The notes beneath the pieces are model-generated. The model saw only the letters and a program-made list of their open reading frames with translations, was not told where the DNA came from and searched no databases. The position numbers were made by a program, and so were the translations under genes. Shown here piece after piece: positions 17,880 through 27,198 of a DNA stretch of 64,000 nucleotides; position 1 is the stretch's first letter, and every line of letters begins with the position of its first letter. The stretch is from Flavobacteriales bacterium (GTDB lineage: Bacteria; Bacteroidota; Bacteroidia; Flavobacteriales; TMED113), in contig PBGD01000031.1 in assembly GCA_002718895.1 (NCBI GenBank), forward strand, positions 1 to 64,000. Reading direction: 5' to 3'.

Positions 17880-18901
17880 TCCTCAACCCATCCATTTGTA
17901 GGATAGAATAGTGGCAAATATGTTTTTCTTGTTTCACTTTGCCCTCCAAAAACTCCAAAACCATCTGATATATTTGAGTCAAATATTACAGGCTCTTTAT
18001 TTGATAAACTATTGTTTTCGGTACTATTCTCTCTTTTTACATTTATTAAATAATTATATAAATTTTTACTATAAGAAATAATTTCAATATAAAAATAGTT
18101 CCATCCACCCTCTGGTTTATCTACCTCAATAAAAATATTTTCTTCTTCGCCATTAAACCATTCATCAGTAAAATATGCAGTTTGACCTTCAAAGTAACCA
18201 TTATTTAGATTTTGTTGATTTTCTTTATTTAAGAAAATATTATTTTGAGTTTTAAAAATACATTTCTTTTCTCCTCTTTGACGTTGACCAGTAAATAGAA
18301 AATTTGGTTTAATATTGTTTGTAGGTTTTCCAGTTTTAATTCTTAATCGATAGTAATTATTTGTGTGAGGATCATCTATAATAGATATGTTCAATTTACA
18401 TAAGTCGTATTTTAATAAATGAGATTCAAAATTATCATTTATATCACTTAGTAACTCAAAATTAGAAATTGTAAAATCAACTTTTGAAGGCATAGTTTCT
18501 GAAGCATTTATTGTTGTAAAATCATTTGCTTTAACTTCAATTGAATATGTTTTATTTTCTACTGGTTTAAAATCACGGTTGATATAACAATAGCAATCTT
18601 CATTAAATTCAAATTTGTATTCAAGTGAATTTTCGTTATTAATTTCATTTACAGTAACATCTGCATAATTAATTATTGGAATACTATCATCAGTTAAAAT
18701 AAAATTATAATAAGAGTCAAATGGATCAATTGAATTTGATACCATTATATTTTGCCCATTGTATGGACTGCTATATTTGTCAGTTGTTAGCTGAGCATTT
18801 ACTACTAATTTAGATTCAAAATCTCCTAAATTAATATTGATCTCTTTTTGACAACCGTTCATGACAATTATAATTAAAAAAAATATTAGTTTTTTTGACA
18901 T
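17876..18901 (-). CDS. DUF4249-family lipoprotein, partner of the adjacent TonB receptor
   Basis: This 341-residue protein has a lipoprotein signal ending in MNGC (Cys17). The remainder is a beta-rich domain matching the DUF4249 family by its start (LVVNAQLTTD), the PxxDxF-like stretches and the terminal FGVFGG motif. DUF4249 proteins are nearly always encoded next to a TonB-dependent receptor and are thought to work as its surface lipoprotein partner, comparable to SusD with SusC. Here the receptor gene ends 2 bases upstream, so the two form one transcription unit. Ligand unknown. Confidence 0.82.
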   Translation of the reverse strand: MSKKLIFFLIIIVMNGCQKEININLGDFESKLVVNAQLTTDKYSSPYNGQNIMVSNSIDPFDSYYNFILTDDSIPIINYADVTVNEINNENSLEYKFEFNEDCYCYINRDFKPVENKTYSIEVKANDFTTINASETMPSKVDFTISNFELLSDINDNFESHLLKYDLCKLNISIIDDPHTNNYYRLRIKTGKPTNNIKPNFLFTGQRQRGEKKCIFKTQNNIFLNKENQQNLNNGYFEGQTAYFTDEWFNGEEENIFIEVDKPEGGWNYFYIEIISYSKNLYNYLINVKRENSTENNSLSNKEPVIFDSNISDGFGVFGGQSETRKTYLPLFYPTNGWVED

Positions 18902-18903
18902 AA

Positions 18904-21429
18904 TTAAAATTTTAAATTGTATCTAATTGATGGAATTATAGGAAATAAGCTAACCTGAGATGGTTTTAGTTTATTTATCCCTAAGTTATTTTCACTAATA
19001 CTTTGGTTTTCAAAGAATATGAAAAATGGATTTTTTCTATTGTAGATATTATAAATTGAAATAATCCATGATCTTTCTCCCCATGTTTTTTGCTTAATAA
19101 AAGAGCATCCTATGTCTAAGCGATGATATGGTTTAATTTGATATGAATTTCTAGAATTATAGTTAAGTATTTGAATAAAACCATTATGTGATGGAATTAA
19201 ATACTGATCAGAAGGTATATTAATAGAATTACCAGTTCCGTATACGAATGTACTTGTTAAAATTATATTCTTTTTTATTTTATAATTATTTATAAAAGAA
19301 AGATCATGTCGCCTATCAAATTTATATGGATACTCATTTCCTAGATTTATATTTTGAAATTTTCTAGTTGATTTTGAAAGTGTGTAACCTATCCATCCTG
19401 TCCATTTACCTGTATTTTTTTGAAGTAAAAATTCTACTCCTTTTGTTTCTCCTTTGCCATTTAACTCAACTCTATCTTCCCATTGAGAAAATCCACTTTC
19501 GAAGATGCTATTTCCTTCACTGTACGAGATTAAATTTTTCATTTTTTTCATATATAATTCAATACTGAATTCAAAATTATGCTTATTAAAATCCAACCAT
19601 TTTCCAAATTGACCATTATTTATATTAATGTAGTATCCTAATCCAAATTGATTAGATTTTTGTGGTTTAACAAATGAAGTTGATGGTACCCATATGTCAT
19701 TTGGTAATCCAATAGTTGAATTTGTTAAAAGATGAATATTTTGATTCATTTTAGCATACGAAATTTTCACTGATGAGTTTTTATTAATTAAATATCTTGT
19801 TGATAATCTAGGTTGAAAAGAATTATAGTTAGATTTATTAATTTGGTATAAATTATAATGAACTCCAATATTTGTTGATAATTTGGTGTTAATATTTATA
19901 ATATTTTCTAAATATATTATTGTATTTAATGGTTTTGCTTTACGTAAAAAAAGAATTGTTGTATCTAATTTTGCATTTGGATAATTTTCATGTTCTGGAG
20001 CATCTTTAAAAACATTCTGAAAACCTGGAGAAAAGGTGGTATTTGTTATTGAGTTTCCAAATTTAATTAAGTGATTTTTATTTAATTTATAGTTAAACTC
20101 TATTTGTAGTGATAAATCATAAATACCACATGAATAAAGATAATCAGAGTTATAATATCCATTATATGTAGTGTCATTATTATTTAAGTTAATTTCAGTC
20201 CAGTCGTAATCAGATTTTGTATTGTTTAAAAATTTATAACTTGAAAAAAATATCGATGTAATAGTTTTCAATTTCTCATTATAATTAAATTCCCATCTAG
20301 CTGAAGAAGCTAAGTTTTTCCAAGTCAATCCAAATTTTGTATAACCATAAGATTTTGTTTGATATGGTGTGCCTCTTGATTGCCATTCGGTAGTTTTATC
20401 CTCAAAAATTTTTGAATTAAAATTATCTTCACCAGAATATATTGTAATATATAGATTGCTTTTTTTAGATATTTTGTGATTTATCTTAGTATTAAGATCA
20501 TAGAAATAATAACTTCCTTCAATTTTATTTTCTTCATTATCTGTAAGCGCATTTTTTTCAAGTAGGTTTGCAATTGGTTTTTTTAGTAAGTCTATCCATG
20601 TTCTTCTTGCTGAAACAATTATTGAGGTTTCATCTTTTATTATAGGACCTTCAAGGGTAATTTTACCAGAAATTAGACCAATTCCTGCATTAACCTTCCA
20701 TTTCTTTAAATTTCCATTTTTTGTATTTATTTCTAGGACTGATGACAGTCGTCCACCAAATCTTGCTGGAAAACCACCTTTTGTTAGAGTAATATTCTCG
20801 ATGATATCATTATTAAAAATTGAAAAGAAACCTAATAAATGAGATGAGTTATAAATTGGAATACCATCAATCAAAATAAGGTTTTGATCTGGCCCCCCAC
20901 CTCTAACATAGAATCCTGTTGATCCTTCACTTCCTGATTGTATGCCAGGTAAAAGTTGAATGCTTTTCAGAATATCAGTCTCACCAAATAGAGAAGGTAG
21001 TTTATTTACTTTATCTACCTCAAGTTGAATTACACTACTTTGTATTGACTTTACACTAGAACTATTTGATTTTAATTTAATCTCACTAAGATTATTGAAT
21101 TCTTTTTTCAGCATTCTATTTATAATAGTGTCAGATATAATGTTAATCTCTATAGTATCTGTTTTATAACCTATGAAAGAAAAAATTAAAGTGTTTAGAC
21201 CATTTGTAGCGTCTATTATATAACGTCCATTTATGTTAGTTGATGATCCTTTCTTATTATTAACATTATAAATATTTGCTCCTATTAGTTTATTTGTGGT
21301 ATTCTCCTCAGTGATTATACCTTGAATTTTATATTGATTTTGACTGTAGCAAGTGGTACTAATAAAAAAACAAATAACTATTAGATTGAACTTAAAGTAT
21401 GTTTTAAAATGATATTCATGTATAGACAT
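18904..21429 (-). CDS. TonB-dependent outer-membrane receptor paired with DUF4249
   Basis: This 841-residue receptor has a signal peptide ending before Gln (CYSQN). A carboxypeptidase-like regulatory domain spans about residues 32-115 (GANIYNVNNKKGSST). The plug (about 125-230) contains LPSLFGETDILK, RGGGPDQNLILIDG and GGFPARFGGRLSS. A long 22-strand-type barrel follows. The N-domain plus this plug form is typical of the receptor class that associates with DUF4249 lipoproteins, and that gene lies 2 bases downstream. An FMN reductase gene sits just upstream on the same strand (15-base gap). Transported ligand cannot be read from the sequence. Confidence 0.92.
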   Translation of the reverse strand: MSIHEYHFKTYFKFNLIVICFFISTTCYSQNQYKIQGIITEENTTNKLIGANIYNVNNKKGSSTNINGRYIIDATNGLNTLIFSFIGYKTDTIEINIISDTIINRMLKKEFNNLSEIKLKSNSSSVKSIQSSVIQLEVDKVNKLPSLFGETDILKSIQLLPGIQSGSEGSTGFYVRGGGPDQNLILIDGIPIYNSSHLLGFFSIFNNDIIENITLTKGGFPARFGGRLSSVLEINTKNGNLKKWKVNAGIGLISGKITLEGPIIKDETSIIVSARRTWIDLLKKPIANLLEKNALTDNEENKIEGSYYFYDLNTKINHKISKKSNLYITIYSGEDNFNSKIFEDKTTEWQSRGTPYQTKSYGYTKFGLTWKNLASSARWEFNYNEKLKTITSIFFSSYKFLNNTKSDYDWTEINLNNNDTTYNGYYNSDYLYSCGIYDLSLQIEFNYKLNKNHLIKFGNSITNTTFSPGFQNVFKDAPEHENYPNAKLDTTILFLRKAKPLNTIIYLENIININTKLSTNIGVHYNLYQINKSNYNSFQPRLSTRYLINKNSSVKISYAKMNQNIHLLTNSTIGLPNDIWVPSTSFVKPQKSNQFGLGYYININNGQFGKWLDFNKHNFEFSIELYMKKMKNLISYSEGNSIFESGFSQWEDRVELNGKGETKGVEFLLQKNTGKWTGWIGYTLSKSTRKFQNINLGNEYPYKFDRRHDLSFINNYKIKKNIILTSTFVYGTGNSINIPSDQYLIPSHNGFIQILNYNSRNSYQIKPYHRLDIGCSFIKQKTWGERSWIISIYNIYNRKNPFFIFFENQSISENNLGINKLKPSQVSLFPIIPSIRYNLKF

Positions 21430-21443
21430 TTAATTTATATATT

Positions 21444-21962
21444 TTAATAGTTTATAAATAATTTAATATGTCTCTTGATAAGATCTAAATAGTTTTTATT
21501 TATTAAATTTTCATTTTTAAATGATTCTTGAATTTTAGATAATTTTGGTTGCAAACTAAAAACGTCGCTACCTAAATGATTAAATATAGATGTTAGATGA
21601 TCAATTCCCCGTAGATTCCCTGAATGACCACTTGAAATACCAACAATACTTACTTTTTTTGATTGATAGATTGAGTAATCAGAATAGTCTATTATGATTT
21701 TTAAAAATCCTGGTATGCTTCCATTATATTCAGGGCAAATTATTATGTATTTATTTACGTTTTTAAGATATTTATTTGACATTACTTCAAAGTCTTCTGA
21801 AATTTTTCCATATGAATTAATAGTTAAAAAATTATTGGGTATTTCAGCTAAATCAAAAATCTGACTATCTATTTTCTCTTTATTCATTAAATGTAAATAA
21901 ACTTCGGCAACTTTTTTTGTATAGCTATTTTTTCTATTAGTTGATGAAATTAGTGTAATCAT
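21444..21962 (-). CDS. NADPH-dependent FMN reductase-family flavoprotein
   Basis: This 172-residue flavodoxin-like protein opens with the phosphate-binding loop SSTNRKNS, has PEYNGSIPG in the FMN-binding position (about 92-100) and GISSGHSGNLRG near residue 120. These are hallmarks of the NADPH-dependent FMN reductase (azoreductase/ArsH-like) family. It would be a cytosolic NAD(P)H-dependent reductase of FMN or quinones. It lies 15 bases upstream of the TonB receptor and may share its transcript, though a functional link is not evident. Confidence 0.88.
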   Translation of the reverse strand: MITLISSTNRKNSYTKKVAEVYLHLMNKEKIDSQIFDLAEIPNNFLTINSYGKISEDFEVMSNKYLKNVNKYIIICPEYNGSIPGFLKIIIDYSDYSIYQSKKVSIVGISSGHSGNLRGIDHLTSIFNHLGSDVFSLQPKLSKIQESFKNENLINKNYLDLIKRHIKLFINY

Positions 21963-22088
21963 GTATGTTTATTTATTATATAAAAATAAGAGTTTTAAAG
22001 TTACTTATTTACTTAGATCTTATATTTAAAAATTATAAAATGTATATTGTTTTTCATTAATTTTATTCTATATAATTAATTGTTTTAC

Positions 22089-22796
22089 ATGGATTTAAAA
22101 GATAAAAATATTATAATAACTGGGGGAAGCTTAGGAATAGGGAAGTCTACAGCTATAAATTTATTAAACAGAGGTGCTAATGTGCTTGTTACAGGTAGGT
22201 CAATAGAGAGGCTAAGTAAAGTTTTTAAAGGTACTAAAGTCCAATTTTGTGCATTTGATATATCTGATTTTACAAATCTCAATCATTATGCGCAGAAGAT
22301 TATTAAAAATTTTAATAATAGAGTAGATGTTTTAATTAATAATGCAGGTATTGGATATAGAAAGTCAATAGATGAACTTACTATAGATTCATTTTTAGAA
22401 ATTTTCAATGTTAATGTATTTGGTTTGTCTCTTTTTACTAAAGAAATTGTTCCATTAATGAAAAGACAAGAGTTTGGGACTATAATAAATATTGGTTCTA
22501 CAGCGAGTTTAAGAGGTTATAAGGAAGGTAGTATATATGCTTCATCAAAATTTGCAGTAAGATGTTTGACTCAATGTTGGCAAGCTGAATTAAGACCATT
22601 TAACATCAGAGTTTGTCAAATCAATCCCAGCGAAGTTACTACTGCTTTTGGTGACCCTAAAAGAGTTGAGAGAAAGGATGTACACAATAAGCTTACTAGT
22701 AATGAAATTTCGCACGCTATTATATCATCACTAGAAATGGATAATAGAGGTTTTATAAATGAACTTAATGTATGGGCTACTAATCCATTTAATTAA
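22089..22796 (+). CDS. Short-chain dehydrogenase/reductase (SDR)
   Basis: This classical SDR has 235 residues. The NAD(P) loop GGSLGIG, NNAGIG, the catalytic Ser in NIGSTAS and YASSK are all present. I chose ATG 22089 (MDLKDKNIIITGG), because the frame can also open at TTG 22080 but that only adds LFY before a canonical SDR start. Arg residues after the first strand (TGRSIERL) suggest NADPH use. It resembles 3-oxoacyl-ACP reductase-like and sepiapterin reductase-like SDRs; the substrate is open. UvsE follows after 6 bases, so the two are co-transcribed, a pairing whose meaning is unclear. Confidence 0.9.
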   Translation: MDLKDKNIIITGGSLGIGKSTAINLLNRGANVLVTGRSIERLSKVFKGTKVQFCAFDISDFTNLNHYAQKIIKNFNNRVDVLINNAGIGYRKSIDELTIDSFLEIFNVNVFGLSLFTKEIVPLMKRQEFGTIINIGSTASLRGYKEGSIYASSKFAVRCLTQCWQAELRPFNIRVCQINPSEVTTAFGDPKRVERKDVHNKLTSNEISHAIISSLEMDNRGFINELNVWATNPFN

Positions 22797-22802
22797 TCCA
22801 TA

Positions 22803-23702
22803 ATGAATTTAGGTTACGCATGTATAAATTTAACATTGTCTAATCATAACCCTAGAGTTATTACTAATAGATCAATGATTAAAAAAACTTTTTTAAATAA
22901 AGGACTAGATTATGTTAGTGATTTAAGTTTAAAAAACTGTTTTGATTTAATTAAAATTCTTAAATGGAATGTAAAAAATAATATTTCTTTTTTTAGATTA
23001 TCTTCAGAATTTTTTCCTTGGTCATCAGAATATAGTATCACTGATTTAAAGGATTATGATCAAATTACATTGACTCTTGAGCAAGCTGGTGCTTATGCTA
23101 GGGATAATAATTTAAGATTAACTGCTCATCCTGGTCCTTTTAATGTATTAGTTTCTCCTAATGAAAAGGTTGTTAATAACACAATTGTAGATTTGTCTAT
23201 TCATGGGGTGATGTTTGATCTACTAAATTTAGAAAGAAGTGTGTTTAATAAAATAAATATACATTGTAATGGAGTATATGGTGATAAAATTACTGCTATG
23301 AATAGGTTTTGTGACAATTTTCAAAAACTTCCACCATCTGTACAATCTAGATTAACTATAGAGAATGATGATAAAGAATCAATGTATTCTGTTAAAGACC
23401 TGATGTATATACATGAAAAAATTGGTATTCCAATAGTATTCGACTATCATCATCATAAATTTTGTTCAGGTGGTATTAGTGAAAAAGAAGCATTAGAATT
23501 GGCTATTTCAACATGGCCTAAAAACATAACTCCTGTTGTTCATTATTCTGAATCAAAATCTTTACATGAATCAAATAAAGATATTAAATTACAAGCACAC
23601 TCTGATTATATTAATAGTTTACCTAATTTGTATGGTCATGATTTAGATATAATGATTGAAGCTAAAGCTAAAGAGCATGCAATTTTGCCATTTATCAACT
23701 GA
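22803..23702 (+). CDS. uvsE: UV damage endonuclease UvsE (UVDE)
   Basis: This 299-residue TIM-barrel endonuclease has the family signatures NLGYACINLTL at the start, FFRLSSEFFPW (63-73), TAHPGPFN (107-114), HCNGVYGDK (154-162), the metal-binding Glu187 in IENDD, FDYHHHKF (213-220) and HYSES. UVDE nicks DNA 5' of UV photoproducts and some abasic sites, starting light-independent alternative excision repair. With the photolyase upstream, this gives the cell both light-dependent and dark repair of UV damage, which fits a sunlit habitat (inference). It follows the SDR gene by 6 bases. Length is typical. Confidence 0.94.
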   Translation: MNLGYACINLTLSNHNPRVITNRSMIKKTFLNKGLDYVSDLSLKNCFDLIKILKWNVKNNISFFRLSSEFFPWSSEYSITDLKDYDQITLTLEQAGAYARDNNLRLTAHPGPFNVLVSPNEKVVNNTIVDLSIHGVMFDLLNLERSVFNKINIHCNGVYGDKITAMNRFCDNFQKLPPSVQSRLTIENDDKESMYSVKDLMYIHEKIGIPIVFDYHHHKFCSGGISEKEALELAISTWPKNITPVVHYSESKSLHESNKDIKLQAHSDYINSLPNLYGHDLDIMIEAKAKEHAILPFIN

Positions 23703-23768
23703 AATGAATTTATTTATTATTTTTGATGTGACATTTTTACAATATAATACTCTTAATCTTGTTTCAAG

Positions 23769-24455
23769 ATGATTATTTTAAATAAAGTATATAAGTCTTT
23801 TAATTCATATAAGGCTTTGCAAAATTTATCACTTGAAGTTGCTTCAGGTGAAATTTATGGTTTGTTAGGAGCAAATGGTGCAGGAAAATCTACAACACTA
23901 AATTTAATTTTAGGTTTTTTAAAGCCAGATCAAGGTGTTATTTCAATTTCCAATTCCCAAAAAATTAATTTAGATGAAGTAGGTTACATCCCAGAGAATG
24001 TCAATTTGTATTCTTATTTAACTGGCCTTGAAAATTTAGATTACTTCTGTAAGTTATCCGGATTTAAATATGATAGAAATAAATTGTCTAAATTTTTAGA
24101 TGATTGTGGATTACAAAGAATTGCACATGATAAAAAAATTTCATCCTACTCTAAAGGTATGAGACAAAAAGTAGGTATTGCAATTGCATATGCTAAAAAA
24201 GCAAAAGTTTATTTACTAGACGAACCTGCTAGTGGTCTAGATCCACTATCAAGTAATGAGTTATCTGAAATATTAAAACAATTATCTGCTAATGGTGCAT
24301 CAATTTTAATGGCTTCACATGATCTTTTTCGTGTCAGAGAATCATGCCATAAAATTGGTATTTTAAAAAACGGAACATTATTAAAGGAAATGAAATCTTC
24401 AGAAGTCAGTCCACAGGAACTTGAAAGTATCTATATTAAGTTTATGAAAAATTAA
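23769..24455 (+). CDS. ABC-2 transporter ATP-binding protein
   Basis: This 228-residue ATPase shows Walker A GANGAGKST (34-42), signature YSKGMRQ (126-132), Walker B VYLLDE (147-152) and H-loop His184. The signature with KGMRQ is typical of ABC-2 type transporters such as NosF, CcmA-like and bacitracin-export ATPases. It is followed by two permease genes and a secreted phosphoesterase with gaps of 6, -4 and 8 bases, so all four form one operon. Direction is probably export or membrane remodelling, as for other ABC-2 systems; cargo unknown. Confidence 0.92.
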   Translation: MIILNKVYKSFNSYKALQNLSLEVASGEIYGLLGANGAGKSTTLNLILGFLKPDQGVISISNSQKINLDEVGYIPENVNLYSYLTGLENLDYFCKLSGFKYDRNKLSKFLDDCGLQRIAHDKKISSYSKGMRQKVGIAIAYAKKAKVYLLDEPASGLDPLSSNELSEILKQLSANGASILMASHDLFRVRESCHKIGILKNGTLLKEMKSSEVSPQELESIYIKFMKN

Positions 24456-24461
24456 ATTTTT

Positions 24462-25871
24462 GTGAAAACTATTTTATTAAATGAATGGAGGGGATTTTAT
24501 CGAAATAAATTATTTCTAATTATTATTTTATTTTTCTCACTTAGTCTTTTCTTGACAACAACCCTTTCAATATCTCAATCAAAAAAGCAGATTAATTCTC
24601 AAATAGAAGCAAAAGAACATATTAGAAATCAATGGGATTCAATGGACTCCTCTAACCCACATAAAGCTGCTCATTTTGGTAGTTATGCATTTAAGCCAAT
24701 AAATATTTTAAGTAGTTTAGATGAGGGTGTTAATTCAGTGACTGGAAATGTTTTAAGACTAGAAGGTCATGTTCAAAATGATGTTATATTCTCTGAAAAC
24801 TCTCAGTCATTGTTAATTTCAAAATTTGGAAAATTAAAACCATCATTATTATTTCAATTTATTATACCATTATTTTTAATTTTCTTAACATTTAATAATT
24901 ATATAAAAGATAAAGAAAGTGGAAGACTAAAATTAATACTAGTTCAAGGGGCGTCTTTAAAAGATGTTTTGTTTTCGAAATTATACAGTATTTGGATTAT
25001 AGGTATCTCATTGCTCTTTTTTACTATGTTGATACAATTAACTTTTAGTTTTGGTGATATTGATTTTGACATATTATACAGACTACTTTTTGTTTTTCTT
25101 TGTTACAGTTTATATTATTTTATTATTATCAACTTAACATTGTTATTGTCATTCATTTTTAACAATGCTACTGCTTCATTATCTATTATGATTATAATTT
25201 GGATAATGTGGACTGTTTTTCTTCCAAAAATCATTGGCAATGCAGTTGAAAATATTTCACCACTTCCAACTAGAGTTGATTTTAATAATTCTATGTCTTA
25301 TGATAGATCAAAGGGGATAGATGGTCATAATCCTACTGGAATTAGAAGACAAGAATTAGAAGATAAAATACTTTCCGAATACAATGTTGCTAAAATTGAA
25401 GATTTACCTATTAATTTTACGGGTGTTTTAATGCAAGCTGACGAAGAATATGGAAATAAAGTTTGGGATAAACATTTTGGAAATCTTTATGATCAACTTA
25501 AATCTCAAAAAAAATATTATCAATTAAGTGGTTTTATTAATCCTTTTTCTTCATTACAAAATATTAGTATGGGATTATCTGGATCAGACATGTTTCATCA
25601 CTTAGATTTTCTTAGTCAAGCAGAAAATTATAGAAGATTTTTGATCAAACAACTTAATGATGAGTATGCTTTTGGAGGTTCGGTTTCAGGCGATAGATCT
25701 TGGAAAGCTAGCAAAGAGTTTTTTCAATCAATTGAAGATTTTAATTATAATTTCCCATCATTTTTCTCTTTTTTAAATAAATATTTAATTGATGTTTTTG
25801 TATTATTCTTTTGGTTCTTTATGTTGCTTTACTTGTTAGTTTCTAAATCTCGAAAAATGACTATTTTATGA
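24462..25871 (+). CDS. ABC-2 permease with DUF3526-like extracytoplasmic insert (first of two)
   Basis: This 469-residue membrane protein starts at GTG 24462 (KTILLNEWRGFYRNK). One helix lies near the N-terminus (about 16-38), followed by a large extracytoplasmic region (about 40-125), a five-helix block (about 125-265), a second extracytoplasmic region and a final helix near 440-460. KDKESGRLKLILVQG is the loop typical of DUF3526/ABC-2 permeases. It pairs with the following, differently sequenced permease of the same architecture. No signal of export cargo is seen. An ATG start is absent nearby, so the GTG is likely real. Confidence 0.82.
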   Translation: MKTILLNEWRGFYRNKLFLIIILFFSLSLFLTTTLSISQSKKQINSQIEAKEHIRNQWDSMDSSNPHKAAHFGSYAFKPINILSSLDEGVNSVTGNVLRLEGHVQNDVIFSENSQSLLISKFGKLKPSLLFQFIIPLFLIFLTFNNYIKDKESGRLKLILVQGASLKDVLFSKLYSIWIIGISLLFFTMLIQLTFSFGDIDFDILYRLLFVFLCYSLYYFIIINLTLLLSFIFNNATASLSIMIIIWIMWTVFLPKIIGNAVENISPLPTRVDFNNSMSYDRSKGIDGHNPTGIRRQELEDKILSEYNVAKIEDLPINFTGVLMQADEEYGNKVWDKHFGNLYDQLKSQKKYYQLSGFINPFSSLQNISMGLSGSDMFHHLDFLSQAENYRRFLIKQLNDEYAFGGSVSGDRSWKASKEFFQSIEDFNYNFPSFFSFLNKYLIDVFVLFFWFFMLLYLLVSKSRKMTIL

Positions 25872-27190
25872 AAATATTTAATCTTATATCATTTGAGTTT
25901 ATTCATTTTATAAAGAATAAGTCTAAGTTTATTACATATTTAGTTTTTATAATTGCATGTTGTTATTCTATTGATAATGGTTTTAATTTATATAATAAAC
26001 ATAAATTAACAATTGATGAAATCAATAAAGATCAACAAAAAGAAATTGATAATATATTTAAAATTTTTGATCAAGGTTATAATCACCCTCCAGATCAGCC
26101 ATGGATTGATTTGAGTAATCCTTATTGGTTACTAAATTATGTTCCTGTTTATGCTATAAAGCATCCTTCTTCTTTACTTCCATTAGGTTTAGGTCAAGCT
26201 GAGCAATATGGTTTTTATAAAAAAATTGGAAATTGGAGTTCAACTTTTGACAATGATATGGTTGAAGAAATTGCTAATCCTGAGAGATTAGTTAATGGGA
26301 ATATAGATTTTGCTTTTCTAATTATTTTTTTACTACCTGTTTTGTTAATTATTTTAACTTATAATATAAAAGTTTTAGAACAAGAATATAAATTTGATAA
26401 ACTCGTAATTGTCCAATTTGGTTCTGTTTATAAGTGGGTTTTTTTTCGATTATTATTTTATGTCATATTGTTAATACTTACAACTTCTATATTTATTTTT
26501 GGTGTTAGTTATGTTTCAGGTGGTATTATTGATAATTTAAATGCTACAATATCTTTAGTTAAAATCTCTTGTTTATATATATTATTTTTTTCTTTAATAT
26601 TTTATTTTATTTTAATTAAAAGCAATACCGTCACATCTTCAGCTTTTAAAATGATTTGTATATGGTTGATTTTTTGTGTTATCATTCCTGCAGCTGTCCA
26701 TCAGTTTGCTAGTATTAAATATCCTGTTAATTATATGACAGAATTTTTAGATGTGAATAGAAAAGAGGCATATGAAATATTTGAATTACCAGTTGATTCA
26801 TTATATGATAGATTAGTTGAGATACATCCAAATTTACATAACACTAAACATGGACTAAGTGATGAAATTAACAACACAATTATTAGTAATACGGTTTCTA
26901 GTTTAATTAATCAGATGAACAAAAACGTGATTAATAAAATTGAATCTGATTGTCAGAGAAAAAATCATTTAATTGAATCAACTTATTTATTTAACCCTGT
27001 TTCATTTATTCAAAATAAGTGGAATTATTTTACTAATACAGATTTTTATTCTTACCAACTTTATCGTGCACAAGTTCAGCAGTTAATTGATCAAAAATTA
27101 GACTTATTAACTGAAGAATGTTGGGAAGAGAAAGAAGTTAATAAGGTTATATACTTAAAGTATTTGTTTGACTTTAATATTTCATTTTAG
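25868..27190 (+). CDS. ABC-2 permease with DUF3526-like insert (second of two)
   Basis: This 440-residue protein has the same plan as the previous gene: N-terminal helix (about 20-38), large periplasmic insert, a block of helices (about 150-280) and a long periplasmic loop. It ends soon after, with no clear final helix in the last 60 residues, so its C-terminus is shorter than its partner. The ATG overlaps the previous stop by 4 bases (ATGA), indicating translational coupling and probable heterodimer formation. Together with the ATPase it would form an ABC-2 transporter, as with paired DUF3526 permeases elsewhere in Bacteroidota. Confidence 0.8.
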   Translation: MKIFNLISFEFIHFIKNKSKFITYLVFIIACCYSIDNGFNLYNKHKLTIDEINKDQQKEIDNIFKIFDQGYNHPPDQPWIDLSNPYWLLNYVPVYAIKHPSSLLPLGLGQAEQYGFYKKIGNWSSTFDNDMVEEIANPERLVNGNIDFAFLIIFLLPVLLIILTYNIKVLEQEYKFDKLVIVQFGSVYKWVFFRLLFYVILLILTTSIFIFGVSYVSGGIIDNLNATISLVKISCLYILFFSLIFYFILIKSNTVTSSAFKMICIWLIFCVIIPAAVHQFASIKYPVNYMTEFLDVNRKEAYEIFELPVDSLYDRLVEIHPNLHNTKHGLSDEINNTIISNTVSSLINQMNKNVINKIESDCQRKNHLIESTYLFNPVSFIQNKWNYFTNTDFYSYQLYRAQVQQLIDQKLDLLTEECWEEKEVNKVIYLKYLFDFNISF

Positions 27191-27198
27191 AATAATAC

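Noticed and set aside
22080..22088. Upstream TTG start for the SDR gene
   Set aside because: It only adds three residues before MDLKDKNIIITGG, a canonical SDR start at ATG 22089.
23718..23725. TATTTTTG as promoter of the ABC transporter operon
   Set aside because: The -7 form is right, but the nearest upstream TTG is about 30 bases away; easily by chance in T-rich DNA.
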